Notes under the pieces: generated by a model
What the model was told of the DNA's origin: nothing
The model's database searches: none
What the model saw: the letters and a program-made list of their open reading frames with translations, nothing else
NCBI GenBank assembly: GCA_008931825.1
Contig: QXVZ01020180.1
Span: 7,527 to 30,865, forward strand
From: Phallusia fumigata
Taxonomy: Eukaryota; Chordata; Ascidiacea; Phlebobranchia; Ascidiidae
Direction: 5' to 3'
DNA length: 23,339 bases
Shown: in pieces, positions 1 through 16,665 of the stretch
How the letters are laid out: the number at the start of each line of letters is the position of its first letter
How positions within the stretch are numbered: the stretch's first letter is position 1
Position numbers and translations under genes: made by a program

Positions 1-510
1 CCTTAGGTTAAAACTAAATTATGAAATTTGTTTATTTTGGCATAGAATCTCACAAAAAGCCTTCCACAGCTTCACCAATATGTCACAACATGCTCTCATA
101 CTAGCACATCTACAGTTGTTTGCGATTTCTTGACTGGCCAAAACAGTATTTATTTTCGACCTTCGGCTAATTTCATTGCAAAGGTTGCCCTCTATGCTTG
201 TTTTCAACTTTGAGGAAACTGTACTTGACAATGACAAGACCTGGTTTGTCTTATGTCATTATTAAAAAACATTATCCCTTGCACTACAGGTCTACTGGTT
301 TAAGAGTGTATTTGCTTGGGTTTTACAAAAAAAGAAATATGTCTTTGTGGATACATATTTTTGTTTACAACTGCACCAAACATATTTTTTTCAAATTGTC
401 TTTGAAAAATGTAGTAGTTGAATAATTGTCAGAATCATTGCTGTGTTACTGGAATATTGCAGAGTCGTTGATTAATTTTACAGCTTTATTAGGAGTTTTA
501 TTGTCCTTAC
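1..510. other. ERMP1 intron 7, no further exon seen
   Basis: The stretch left of the exon 511-632 should be intron. I looked for the next ERMP1 block (the segment after QRAG in the vertebrate protein) on the minus strand and did not find it. The minus-strand open frame at 19-237 has no ERMP1-like residues. Confidence 0.6.
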
Positions 511-3500
511 CTGCTCTCTGTATGCACCCTGGTTTAATCATGTTGGCATTGTCATATTCTGTGTGGTAAACATATCCATTCCGTATGTAAGCTAGGTCAA
601 GTCCTGGCACTTTTCCATAGTCACGGAAGATTCTAAAAAGTTTGCAACTCTTGTTGTGAAGTCAAATAGGCTACAAGATTTTTAAATTAAGTTTAGATAA
701 GAATACATTAAGCAATAAACAAACAAAATATTTAAGTTTGTATGTCAGGTGCAAGCTTTGTCTATTTACTGCTGATGGAATGAGTTATTGCTGAAACTGA
801 ATAAAGCATGTCGTTTCTAAAAACTGTTTAGGTGTATTTTTGATGAAAATTATTACCTGAAATCAGTGTCAGATGGGACAACCCCGCTTTGGAATAATTC
901 CTGTGCGAACACCGTCCCAAACGGGTGAGGGGCATTCTCTATCCATGAAGTTAACAGCCATGGGTTCTCGGGGCCTGTTTGGAACACAACTTCCTTTCCA
1001 CCTGCACCAGCGGCTTCTAGGTTTATAAAAGCTTTCACCTGCAGACAGTAAACTTCATCACATCTGAACCTCAACATTTATGTGTTGTCAATTTTTGGAA
1101 CCAGAAAACTACCAGAATTTGAATCATGTTTTGTTTAAAATATTGTGCATTATGGCCACTATCAAAATATAAAACTCCAAGAACAAGTGCTTTGCCAAAT
1201 TAGGACATTGGCCAAGTATTTGGGGGATTGTGGGAGAAGGTCAGTAAAAGTTTCAATGCACAACTTCAGTTGCCTGTTAACCATGTGTAAAACCCAAAAT
1301 AAAAAAAACTAAGCAGAAACAATATTTACTGCTGTGAAAAAAAAGGTTCAAAACTTATATAAGTAAACTAAGAAACAGAAAATATGTGTAGGAAAACAGG
1401 TTTTGAAAAAACTTACTACATTTAAATGCACTTTAAAGGCCACATGAAACACTTTGGCATATAATCCATCAAAACAATTTTGAGGAAATACAAGTTCACT
1501 TTTTTTATGCCAATATACAAAAGGACAAAAAACATTTAGCATAAATACAAAACACCACACAACCCACAAATAGATTCAGTTATAAAATACCCAAAAATGT
1601 TTGGAACATACCTGTTTTGCCCATTTGTGTTTCGTAATAAATCCATGACTAGCCTGCAAAATATTTTCCTCAGCTCCGTTAAATAAAAAGATCACTGAAT
1701 GTCTCAAAGGTGTTTTGTTGTCAGCTACAAGTGCGCGTAAAACCTCCAATAAAACAGAACAAGCAACAGCGTCGTCGCTTGCACCTGACGTATAAATTTT
1801 TACAGCTTTAGACACAAAATAAATGCAAGTTATAACAGCTTTGAGGGCTTTTTAAATTTCTAAAAACAGTGTGTTTTTGTTTGAATGTGTTTTAGGAATT
1901 TCAGTTGTATTTGAATTTTTCCATGAGACAAAATCTGAAATTTATAGCTAAAACAAAATGCTTTGAAACACCTTGCAGCAATCTGCAAAAATCTTAAGCT
2001 AAACCGTTAAAAAAAGATATTTTAAACACAAAAATATCTAGTGTATTTTCAAAAAAGGATTTGGGCAGTTTTTGTAAACATTACCAATTCATGAGCTGCA
2101 GACAGTGCACACTGTTTCGACCTGTAAGATCTCATCAGTGCAGCTGGTGACAGGACATTGGCCGTTTAGGCTTGTCTAGCCAAATTACGGGACTCCAGTT
2201 TGTTGTGAGTAACATTACCAATTCAACACCCCACTTCTCTGACATTTATTTTCTAATGATCTACTACTAACTTTGCAAATTTATTCAATTAACTTTGTTT
2301 GAAATATGAAAATGCAGAAGGTAATTTAAAAAACATTGGGTGAATAATTTTACCTGGGGATCCAACGACTGAATCAGTGTGACAATTGAGCAACAGAGCT
2401 GGACCCGATGTTTGTTCGGCAGGAGATAGTTTCACGACTGTGTTGGTTATGTTCGTGTAATAACTCGCAAAACCACTAAGAAAATTGATACTGAAGGAAC
2501 CCTGCAACAGAAACAATATTTTGTAAATCTGCATATGGAGCAGGGGTTCTTAAATAGGGGGATGTATAGGATTTCCAGTGGCAGCATTGTATGTGAAAAA
2601 CACTAAAAAACTTTTTTCTGGAAAAAACACAAAATTCAAAATAATTATGTTTTATTTCACAGTTTTTGATTTGGTGATGAACAACCTCCTAACACAACAG
2701 CACAATGTCATAACAGAAGAAAAATTTAATTGACTTGGTCACCCATTGCATCAATCGATAACATTTAAACTTAACATCAATAAAACAGGCCGCAGTAACA
2801 AAACAAACATGTCTTTTTTTATTACTGTAGTCAAGCTTAGCATTGATGTTTCAAAGCAGATGCCAAATATAACATACAATTAATACAAAACATATTTTAG
2901 TCTTAAGCTAAAACCATGCAAAGCAAATTTTTAATATCTTGTGTACATACTGTTGGTCGTTGTACATCAACCTCGAGTTTCACCGATGAACTTGCAATCT
3001 TTTTCACTTCTAACACTTGTTCCAAAATATATCGCACCGAATGAACTTCATTTGCAGCGCTACCTGCAGGGCGATGACCAAAGCTGACAAACTTGAGCAA
3101 GTGCTTGCTGTGTAAAATAAAAATACATGGCAAACATGTTCTGTTTCTCATGTTTAAAACAATTTCCCTTGTTAATGTGAGTTTAAATATACTAAAATTT
3201 ACATTTATTGCATTGATTCTTATGAAACTTCTGATCATTACAACTTTACCTTGCCAATTCTTCAATAAACTCTTGAGGTTTCGACGATTCCACTTTCTTG
3301 GCAGGGGGTAGGTTAGATACAGAAAACCAGACAAGTAGCAAGATGGAAAAATAAAAGAATCCTGTCATCGCAACCCATGATGTGGTGGACAAAAATTGCT
3401 CTGAAAGAAGCTTGTTGCTTCGAGTGGCTTCTGTAAAAAACAAACAATGAGCTTGTTTTTGTAAGCCATAGAGCAGACAGTTCAAGAATGAAAATTGTCT

Positions 3501-4878
3501 GATGTATATTTCAATCAGTTGTTGATTGTACAGCTATGTTACACTGACAGTTACAGAAGCATTAATTTCTATGCCTATCCAGGTCCTTTTCCATGTGGTA
3601 TTTTCTTGGGCATCCCGTTCAGAGCACAAGTAAAAAATGTTTAACAGAAACGCGAGAAAAATGTAGCCTTTCCATGTCTGGTTCTCTACTGACTGAGCTG
3701 CACAGTTCAAGACAAGGTTTTTCCTAAAGGTTAATGGGATGTTTTTAGTTTAAAACAATATCAATGTCTAAAAGCTTGAATGACCTTATGTTGGAAATTT
3801 GCTTGACACTGTTTTAAAAACTCGACACAATTACTAACTTGAAATTTTTTTGCCTCCAAATTTACTTGAATATCTTGTTCCACAAGCTTGTTCCACAAAA
3901 AACTTCATGCTTTTTTACATTAACATAAGTTTATGCATTTTTTCATTGACTTAATATGGATGGTAATTGCTTTTGGATTTCCCGAAGAACTCAGATTCAC
4001 CTAACAGTGGCTAAAATGAGTTGCATTTGATTTCCTGATACTACTTTAACTGGCTGATTGTATTTTAATCTCATCACATACCAAACTTGGGGCTAGTGTT
4101 GGAATCAATTTTTAAGCAAAAATGAATTTTAATTTGGATGGAAGCAAGCGTTCAAACAGTTTTGCAATTCGTGCATGCACTGATACAGAAAATATTGTTT
4201 CTGATTCAGGGCAGAATCCAATGGATAATTGTAATTATATAGGCCCCAGTCTGCAGAATATGGCAGTTCCCGACAAGATCTCGGGCGTGCAGGACCGAAA
4301 TGTCCCGCATGTGTGCGTGCGCAACCCCTAAGTCCGCGTGCAAGACCAACAAGCCCGTGTGCAACACATGTGACAAAGAGGACTAGGCAGAGCAATAAAA
4401 TGTCTTTGGTGCAAGTGTATTTGCAAAGTAACAACAATACAAGCAGAATTCTCTGTGTTTATATTGTTTTTAATTGATGCATGCAGTAACTCAGCTGTTA
4501 TTCAACATTTGTTTTATGTTTTGACCTTCGCGTGCAAAGAAAAAAATCCGCGTGCAGTCAAAAAAAATTGGCGTGCAAAAAAAAAAGTTTTAAAAACAAC
4601 TCGCGCGTGCAGCTGCCATACTTTGCAGACTGGTATAGGCCTATAGTCACCATAGTTTGTGTTGGTTACCACAGTTGTTGAATAGTATATTAAATTGTTC
4701 AATATTGCCCAATCCGTGCTAATAAACACGTTACCAATGCAGGTACAGTTTAATGATAAAAAGAACAAATAATTTTTGTGATCTTACTTTTGCTTCCACT
4801 GTGAATTTCTCTACTTTCCTGTTTTCTTTCCAAACTCTCGGGCGGGTTATGTCTTCTACGAACACCTTGGGTTTCCAT
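511..4878 (-). CDS. ERMP1: ERMP1, endoplasmic reticulum metallopeptidase 1 (5' half, seven exons, partial)
   Basis: Zinc metallopeptidase of the M28 family, known as a multi-pass ER membrane protein. Exons on the minus strand: 4788-4878, 3250-3430, 2951-3107, 2354-2501, 1612-1784, 857-1038 and 511-632. All splice phases agree and give 351 residues. The first ATG (4878-4876) opens a short basic cytosolic stretch, then one membrane segment at about residues 49-69, then the luminal peptidase domain. Expected M28 metal and catalytic residues are visible: H184 and D186 (NCHTDS), D196 (GASDDA), E231/E232 (NGAEEN), E258 (NLEAAG) and H334 (YHTEYD). Two further family blocks, FQTGPENPW and PSDTDF, are also intact. 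The similarity to vertebrate ERMP1 is high throughout. The C-terminal multi-membrane half is missing because the gene leaves the window; the last visible exon ends in phase 1 at a good GTAAGG donor. The catalytic set is complete, so an active enzyme is expected. Intron 1 carries a MITE and intron 4 a hammerhead ribozyme element. Confidence 0.95.
2092..2210 (-). mobile_element. 119-bp hammerhead-bearing retroelement insertion with 15-bp target-site duplication
   Basis: A perfect 15-bp direct repeat (aacattaccaattca) lies at 2077-2091 and 2211-2225 and brackets exactly this segment. On the minus strand the insert starts with ACTCACAACAAACTGGAG, has a small hairpin (GGCT-AGACA-AGCC) in its first half, and ends with the hammerhead; its 3' terminus is only 9 nt past the predicted cleavage site. 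No open frame and no poly(A) tail are present. A TSD of this length fits target-primed reverse transcription of a short non-autonomous RNA, but the parent family cannot be told from one copy. Confidence 0.75.
2094..2145 (-). ncRNA. Hammerhead self-cleaving ribozyme (type I layout, short stem III)
   Basis: Read on the minus strand, all parts of a hammerhead appear in order. Stem I 5' side AGCUGCA (2145-2139) is followed by the core CUGAUGA (2138-2132). Stem II is GAUCU/AGGUC with loop UAC and one G-U pair (2131-2119). The core GAA follows (2118-2116). Stem III is ACAGU/ACUGU with loop GUGC (2115-2102). C17 is at 2101, giving a canonical GUC cleavage triplet, and the stem I 3' side is UGCAGCU (2100-2094), a perfect 7-bp match. 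G10.1-C11.1 and A15.1-U16.1 are present. No core base deviates. Predicted cleavage lies between 2101 and 2100. The ribozyme is sense to ERMP1, inside its intron 4 (1785-2353). Hammerheads of this kind are known from metazoan retrozymes and Penelope-like elements; activity here is inferred. Confidence 0.88.
4246..4633. mobile_element. hAT-type MITE, 388 bp, perfect 8-bp target duplication
   Basis: The ends are inverted repeats: CCAGTCTGCAGAATATGGC at the left and CCAGTCTGCAAAGTATGGC when the right end is read on the other strand, with two mismatches. The flanks are identical 8-mers, tataggcc, at 4238-4245 and 4634-4641. An 8-bp duplication is the hAT hallmark. The interior has no transposase frame but carries at least six copies of CGTGCA and some variants near both ends, as expected of subterminal transposase-binding sites. 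It lies in ERMP1 intron 1. Confidence 0.85.
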
Positions 4879-5520
4879 CTTGAGTGACGACTTTTTCGAA
4901 TAACTTGATAATGTTAACTTTAGGCTGTTAGTTTATTCATTAAACAACGAGCAAGAAAAAACCCAAGTCTTTCTTATTCCGCCGGATTTGGACACGCCTG
5001 AATAAGTACGGGAAACCCCCTTGTTTAAAATTTCCTACGTTTTCAAGTTAAATATTTGAAAGGGGAACGAAGCGAAGCAATAAGGCCAAATCGCATTTTA
5101 TTCATACGCAGCGCTAAAAAAACAATAATGTACAAATCACTTCTACGGAATGCTTAATGACTAAACAATACGACTAGGTGATGTGCTTTCTTTCCAGGTG
5201 TACATTTGTGACTAGCATTTTCCGGAATCAAATTTTTCCATTGCTTGGTCCCATTTGTCCATCGCATTCTGCCAGCGTCTGCGAAAAGATAAACATTCAC
5301 TCGATGGAATTGTCCCACAATGCCTTTTCCATTGTTCTAACCATAACACGTATTCCATGTTGCACATAAAATATTAATTAGCGACTCGCATTCTCGAAGT
5401 TTCGCCCGACTCTACGGGTGTATCAGTAGAAAAATAAGCGTTCGGGTTGGCCAGCAAACCGATTAAATCTATCTTGTTATTGGTTTGACAAAACCAACAA
5501 TTGATTTACAGTTTGACACG
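4879..5520. other. Upstream region of ERMP1, no gene seen
   Basis: Intergenic sequence upstream of the ERMP1 start codon. No TATA box placed at a sensible distance and no coding exon with matched splice sites were found. The short open frames here have no recognisable product. Confidence 0.4.
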
Positions 5521-5530
5521 ACACTTTTTG

Positions 5531-5660
5531 GCGCCAAAATGGCCCAGTGGTTGACGCGACTGCCCTGTGCTCGCAAGTTTGTCGCAAGAAAGCTAACAAG
5601 CATGGCTCTGACCCAGCGGAACCCGATGGCTTTGGCCCAAAATTAAAGAAACCAACTTCA
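5531..5660 (+). repeat. tRNA-derived SINE-like head with Pol III box A
   Basis: TGGCCCAGTGG at 5540-5550 fits the eukaryotic tRNA box A consensus. It is followed by a tRNA-like stretch ending in the common SINE wording CTGTGCTCGCAAG. A degenerate box B (GGCTCTGACCC, about 5604-5614) follows. The 66-codon open frame through here is a by-product. Boundaries are approximate. Confidence 0.4.
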
Positions 5661-5701
5661 AAAATCAAAAACATCGAACAAAGAATGGTCCAAGTACGGA
5701 A

Positions 5702-5796
5702 CTACAATGAGGCAGGTAGCTCGACGGCGGACTCATTTCGAGCATAACGTATTCGGCCGTTATTCCACCCGCCAAGCATAAAAATAAACAAACTTT
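5702..5796 (+). repeat. Dispersed repeat, copy 1
   Basis: About 95 bp shares clear similarity with 13102-13190. Shared blocks include gactcattt, gcata and the 13-mer cgttattccaccc, followed by an A-rich aaacaaac stretch. It may be the tail of the SINE-like unit just upstream. Confidence 0.55.
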
Positions 5797-5799
5797 GGG

Positions 5800-6480
5800 C
5801 TGATATCTCGGAAATATCGAACCTAAAATCCCGATAATTATGCTTTTTTTCCGATCCCGGGAATATTTTAGTTGAATCCCTGTTTTTTTTATTGACCTAA
5901 GAGGCATTGCCGGGAAAAACAGAAAAGGTGATTCACGTGGTAACTGGGTACGTTGCATCGTTTAACTCACCATAATCAAGTTAATATATAAATTACATTG
6001 CCAGATTTCAGCCGAAACGCCGACGCTCCCAATAATTTCCGCTACAAAACTTGCGGTTGAGGACTTGAGGTACAAGGGTGGGTTTGTTTCGCTTTGTTGA
6101 CAGAGCGTGCAACACGGTATATACGCCACATGACTATTATTGTGGCTTGACCTTTATGTTAAGCTTGTACAGGTGGCCCGAAAATCCCTTGTACAAACAC
6201 GCAGTTACCGAAAAATAGCAACAATGTAAATCCAAATTCGATTGGCCGTATCCAAATAGTGTGTTTTGTAACGTTGAAGATTGGTAATTATTTTTCATGT
6301 TTCTTCAAAATAATGTGATATAACCAAAATGATGACTTATACAACGAAAATTAAACATTCCTCAGTTTTGTTTGGTCGCACCAAAAATTTGTGCAAACAC
6401 AAGCATTTGACCAAAGGTTGTGTTACTATGTAAATTTTTCTTGCAAAAACTCACTAAAAACTCGATGTAAATACAATCCA
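5800..6480. other. Intergenic region between CAP gene 3' end and the repeat, no gene seen
   Basis: AT-rich sequence without an exon-like segment, RNA gene or clear repeat that I could support. The open frames on either strand are short and unlike known proteins. Confidence 0.4.
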
Positions 6481-6482
6481 TT

Positions 6483-6488
6483 TTTATT
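6483..6488 (-). terminator. Candidate poly(A) signal of the CAP gene
   Basis: AATAAA on the minus strand, about 206 nt past the predicted CAP stop codon. It is the first canonical hexamer seen downstream. Confidence 0.4.
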
Positions 6489-6693
6489 TAACTGTACGCG
6501 TAAAAAAGCCTATAGTCTCAATCCCAAGGGGCGAAACTTAGTTCAGATGCGTTTAGTTCAGATGAAAACTCATACGTAAAAACACATTAGCATCTAAAAC
6601 CACCCACGTTAAAGCAAAATTGTAGGTAATTAGACCTCATAAAAATCGAATGCACCTAATCACAGATAGAAATCTTAATATTAAATATGATAT

Positions 6694-13274
<6,581 letters not shown>

Positions 13275-13301
13275 TGTATTTAAAAACAGATCTAAAACTA
13301 T

Positions 13302-13316
13302 TCTGAAACAAGGACA
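13302..13316 (-). other. Candidate SL trans-splice acceptor of the CAP gene
   Basis: Minus strand TCCTTGTTTCAG followed by A at 13302, 28 nt upstream of the start codon. It is a strong acceptor with no obvious upstream exon. Tunicates are known to trans-splice a leader to many mRNAs, so this could be where the leader joins; it could equally end an untranslated first exon. Confidence 0.35.
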
Positions 13317-14710
13317 ATCAACTTTATTGTATTACAGTGTAGCTGCAGTGTGTTCTGCCTTGATTCACCAGTTTTGTCCTTCACTTTTTTGCGCCTTATA
13401 ACGTTTTAACGTTCATCTATCTCCGTCTTGGTGATTGCTTTAGTAAGTATTGTGTCGCTATGTTTGCTTTCCCCGAGCAAAATAAACCCAACTGAACGCG
13501 AATGAATAGACCCGCTTTGCTCATAACAATTTCTAAATCTTCAATATTTCCATTGCTAGCCCTGAAGTGGTAACTGTTGTTATTGGAAAGGCGTCCGAAC
13601 AGTTTTTTCAGTGAACAAGGGAGATTTGGACTATTCGAGCTCCAAAGCGCTCGCTTACCAGAATCGCGTTTTTCTTTTACGTTGTGGTCGGGAAGCATCA
13701 GTTTGAACTAAAGTCACGGTTGTCACGCACCAACAACGACTTTATGTTGAAATGTCATTGAGATATAACTGACGACGATGCGTTGAGGTTACGGGCCTCT
13801 GCACTTGTAATAGTGGGTGACCATCCGCAAAAAAATAAATATCGTATTTCGAAACCGCTGTTGGCTATTCTCTGGATATGAGATCTTAAACTGCACAATG
13901 GCTGAATTTCCCAAAATAGAAAAAACTTAATCCAAAATCGCAAAAATAAAAGTTTTATTTTCATCGATGTTGGCTTTTCTGTCAGTAACTGCACGACAAT
14001 AGCTTGGCTAGCCCCTAAACAGAACTAATTCAGTTGTTGTAGAAGTTTTTAGGCGATTTAACAGTTAAAGAAATAACGAATGAAACCTAATTAACCCGTT
14101 AACACCTCCACAGCAATTATAAAACTTTGCCCAAAGACAACGCATATTCATTGATTATTTTTTTAAGGTTTTGTTTTTTTCATTGCGTAATTGATTCGTA
14201 ACAATCATTGAGCTCTTTAACCTAAAACCCTTCAGATGTTTTTTTCGCCTCTTTGAAGTTGTCCAACTTACACGTTTACTGCGTGAAACACCACGACCCT
14301 AGTCCAGCGTTTTCAGCGTTTCTGCAAAAAAATCCAATAAAACCAGTTTAGTCTTTGTCGTAAACATTATGCTCGTGATTATAATTAACATTATTAACAC
14401 AAAATGTTTGACAAGGATAAATTCAGGATACATTTAGAAGTCGGCCGTAAGCGACAAGATGCACGCGACACGCCGCATGTCATAGGCGACATATTTAGAC
14501 GTCAATCAACCTTGATACGTGACTTTATCCTGTTTGTTTTGGAAAGACAGTTCATGTATTACACATCTCGAGATTAGTTAATTATTTCTAACAAAAATGC
14601 ACATCAGCAACATACATGTCCCGTCGACTATTTGTCGATTATTCTGTCAAACTATCGTTTTACTGTTGTTTGTGTTGTTGTCAGGGGTTAAATATAATTT
14701 TTAGGAAACT
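13317..14710. other. Intergenic region between divergent CAP and COX7A-like genes
   Basis: About 1.4 kb that should hold the promoters of both flanking genes. I see no coding exon: the minus-strand frames at 13417-13698 and 13755-13994 resemble nothing known. No TATA box or repeat could be placed with confidence. Confidence 0.45.
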
Positions 14711-14731
14711 GTACAGTTCTGAAGCCCCAAC

Positions 14732-15608
14732 ATGTTGCTGTCCCGTGCCGTTAGGGTAAATTATTCCACTTTAGAAAGGAAACCCCTGTTTCAAAACTTA
14801 AGCAAATGTTTTGCTTTGCAGCCATTTTTCAACACCGCTCGCAGAGGAAACAAAAGTGTGCAACCAGCAAACTGGTCATGCCAAACTCGTGAGGAATTTG
14901 AGAGGGTTTGGCCGAAGCGAGCAGCCAAGCAAGCCCACCATCTCAAAATGGTACAGTACCTTTACTATGAAAGAAAATAAACTGTCGTTTATGTGCATTT
15001 TATTCTGCACAATATCTGTAACCTTTGAATTTTGCAATGAAAAAGGTTCATTTTTTTGACTTTATCCTGACCTCCACAGATTTAACTATGATCAATACAA
15101 TGTTTAAACTTGGTTACTAGGGTAAATGGAACATTCTGAGACAATTTTTATTGGGGGCTCCTTTGTACATTTTATAATGCATGCATATGTAGGCGTTGCA
15201 AATGGTTTGGGGGTGGGTGGGATTGGATAAGGGTTCTAAACTAATACAAGCCCTATATCTAAACACTAGCATTAATTATTTGCAGCGTTTTAGCTAAAAA
15301 AATTCATTTTTCAGAAGTTTTCTTGTTTTACATGTTTTTATACCTATCTAGGATAAGGTCTTGAGAATAGCAAACTGTATTTTTATAACTTGTATTTTAC
15401 AAAATAATTTAGTTTCTTTCAGTTTAAACAAGTTTTTGCCAACTTATACAGGACCATGGGCACAGTGAGTTATTTTTTGTTTCAGGTGAAGGATCACCAC
15501 ATAGCTGTTCACGAGAGCGGAAGTTCAGACAAAATGTTCAACATGGTTTTCTACTCATTCGGTGGAGTAATGACTGTATTAAGCATGTATAATATTTTGA
15601 GACTTTAA
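14732..15608 (+). CDS. Small probable mitochondrial protein, COX7A-like, three exons
   Basis: Exons 14732-14755, 14822-14950 and 15486-15608, all phase 0, give 91 residues. Intron 1 (66 bp) starts GTAAAT and ends TTTGCTTTGCAG; it is free of in-frame stops, so a 113-residue read-through product is formally possible. The N-terminus (MLLSRAVRPFFNTARRG) is basic and hydroxylated with no acidic residue, like a mitochondrial targeting peptide. The C-terminal third has the plan of cytochrome c oxidase subunit 7A: a Lys/Asp stretch, IAVHESGSSDKM, then one membrane helix with GG (MVFYSFGGVMTVLSMY), ending soon after. Total length also fits COX7A. The similarity is weak, so the name is tentative; another small inner-membrane subunit is possible. 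The intron 2 donor (GTACAG) is not strong. Confidence 0.5.
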
Positions 15609-15689
15609 CATGTTGACCTCTGTTTAACTTAGTTTTCTGGACACATTTTGACCTGGGGTTTCTGTTCAATTTGTCAAATGTTCCTCCCC

Positions 15690-15695
15690 ATTAAA
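15690..15695 (+). terminator. Candidate poly(A) signal of the COX7A-like gene
   Basis: ATTAAA, the common variant hexamer, 82 nt after the TAA stop. Confidence 0.4.
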
Positions 15696-16064
15696 TGCCT
15701 ATGGATTTGTGGCTATGTTGTTGTTGTTGAAAGACTTGCAGTGAAATGTAGATAAACATTGTATGGGGCACCCAGAATATTTGGTCCTTGGAGAAAAAAA
15801 ATAGTTAAGTTTAAAACAAGTTTAATATTGCATGATAAAGCCAATGTAATCTGTGGTGTAGTCCTAAATACCACTTTACGCAGAAGATGAGGTTTTGTGA
15901 AGAGCTTAGTTGGTGAAATGTGATTAAAATTTAACAATTAATCGTAAACGAAAAAGCAGTTTTTTTGCATCTCTTGTACCTTTCAAAAATCAAAGCATAA
16001 TTCAAGCACACCTTGAAAACTTTTAGTGAAATCTTTGCATATAGCAAACTTGATCAACTTACAG

Positions 16065-16142
16065 CTTTTGGAAAACAAGGACGGTTTTATTTTCGATGCA
16101 CCTGAAAGCAATGGTAGCAACTATTTCGAAGCGCAAACACAA
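16065..16142 (+). CDS. Orphan exon-like segment of unknown gene
   Basis: 78 bp, exactly 26 codons, open in frame 1 (begins LLENKDGFIFDAPES), preceded by AACTTACAG and followed by a strong donor, GTAAGT. I find no partner exon downstream before the oppositely oriented ABHD gene. It could be an alternative exon of the COX7A-like gene (phase 0 would fit) or chance. Confidence 0.25.
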
Positions 16143-16440
16143 GTAAGTGCATCCAAGTGATTAAAAATACAAATAGTGCAAATAGAATTACATAAATCAA
16201 CATGAATTTGCAACAAACAACATGTTATTTGAGCTAGTTTACAACATACAGAATTATCAAATGCAAACATGTTTTGAAACCAGGCATTCAGGACAAATAT
16301 TCAATTTTTTTAAACATTTTACACAAAACCGAACAAAAATTTAATGCTGCAACAATCTTTTAAAAATGAGAAAAAGTTACACACAAAACTGTTGGGTTTT
16401 CATCATAATGTGTCTGCAGTACAATAGGGTTTTGGACAGG

Positions 16441-16446
16441 TTTATT
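16441..16446 (-). terminator. Candidate poly(A) signal of the ABHD gene
   Basis: AATAAA on the minus strand, about 220 nt past the predicted stop codon at 16668-16666. Confidence 0.45.
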
Positions 16447-16665
16447 ACAAAACATGCTTGAAAAGAATTGTACATTTTGGATCATTCAAAGCGGTTAAAG
16501 AAATCAAGGTGTATTAAAAGTTGTAAAGCAACCAGACAATGCGAAATGGTGGCTAAATGGTCCAGGACAAAGTGGATTTAACATAACCAGAACTTTACAG
16601 AGCAAAACAAACAAAAGAAATCTCAGGAACTTAGCTGAAGTTACAAAAAAAGAAAGAAAATGACA

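Noticed and set aside
4129..4437. 102-codon minus-strand frame in ERMP1 intron 1
   Set aside because: It lies largely within the hAT MITE, where GC-rich repeats keep a frame open by chance.
5547..5747. 66-codon plus-strand frame that looks protein-like
   Set aside because: It covers a tRNA-derived SINE-like head with a perfect box A and runs into a dispersed repeat; no homology or splice context.
13417..13698. 93-codon minus-strand open frame between the CAP and COX7A-like genes
   Set aside because: No family resemblance, no convincing splice sites or neighbouring exons, and it lies in the divergent promoter region.
14811..15059. Plus-strand 82-codon frame overlapping COX7A-like exon 2
   Set aside because: Different frame from the exon that joins in phase to 15486-15608; it runs through the donor into intron without family features.
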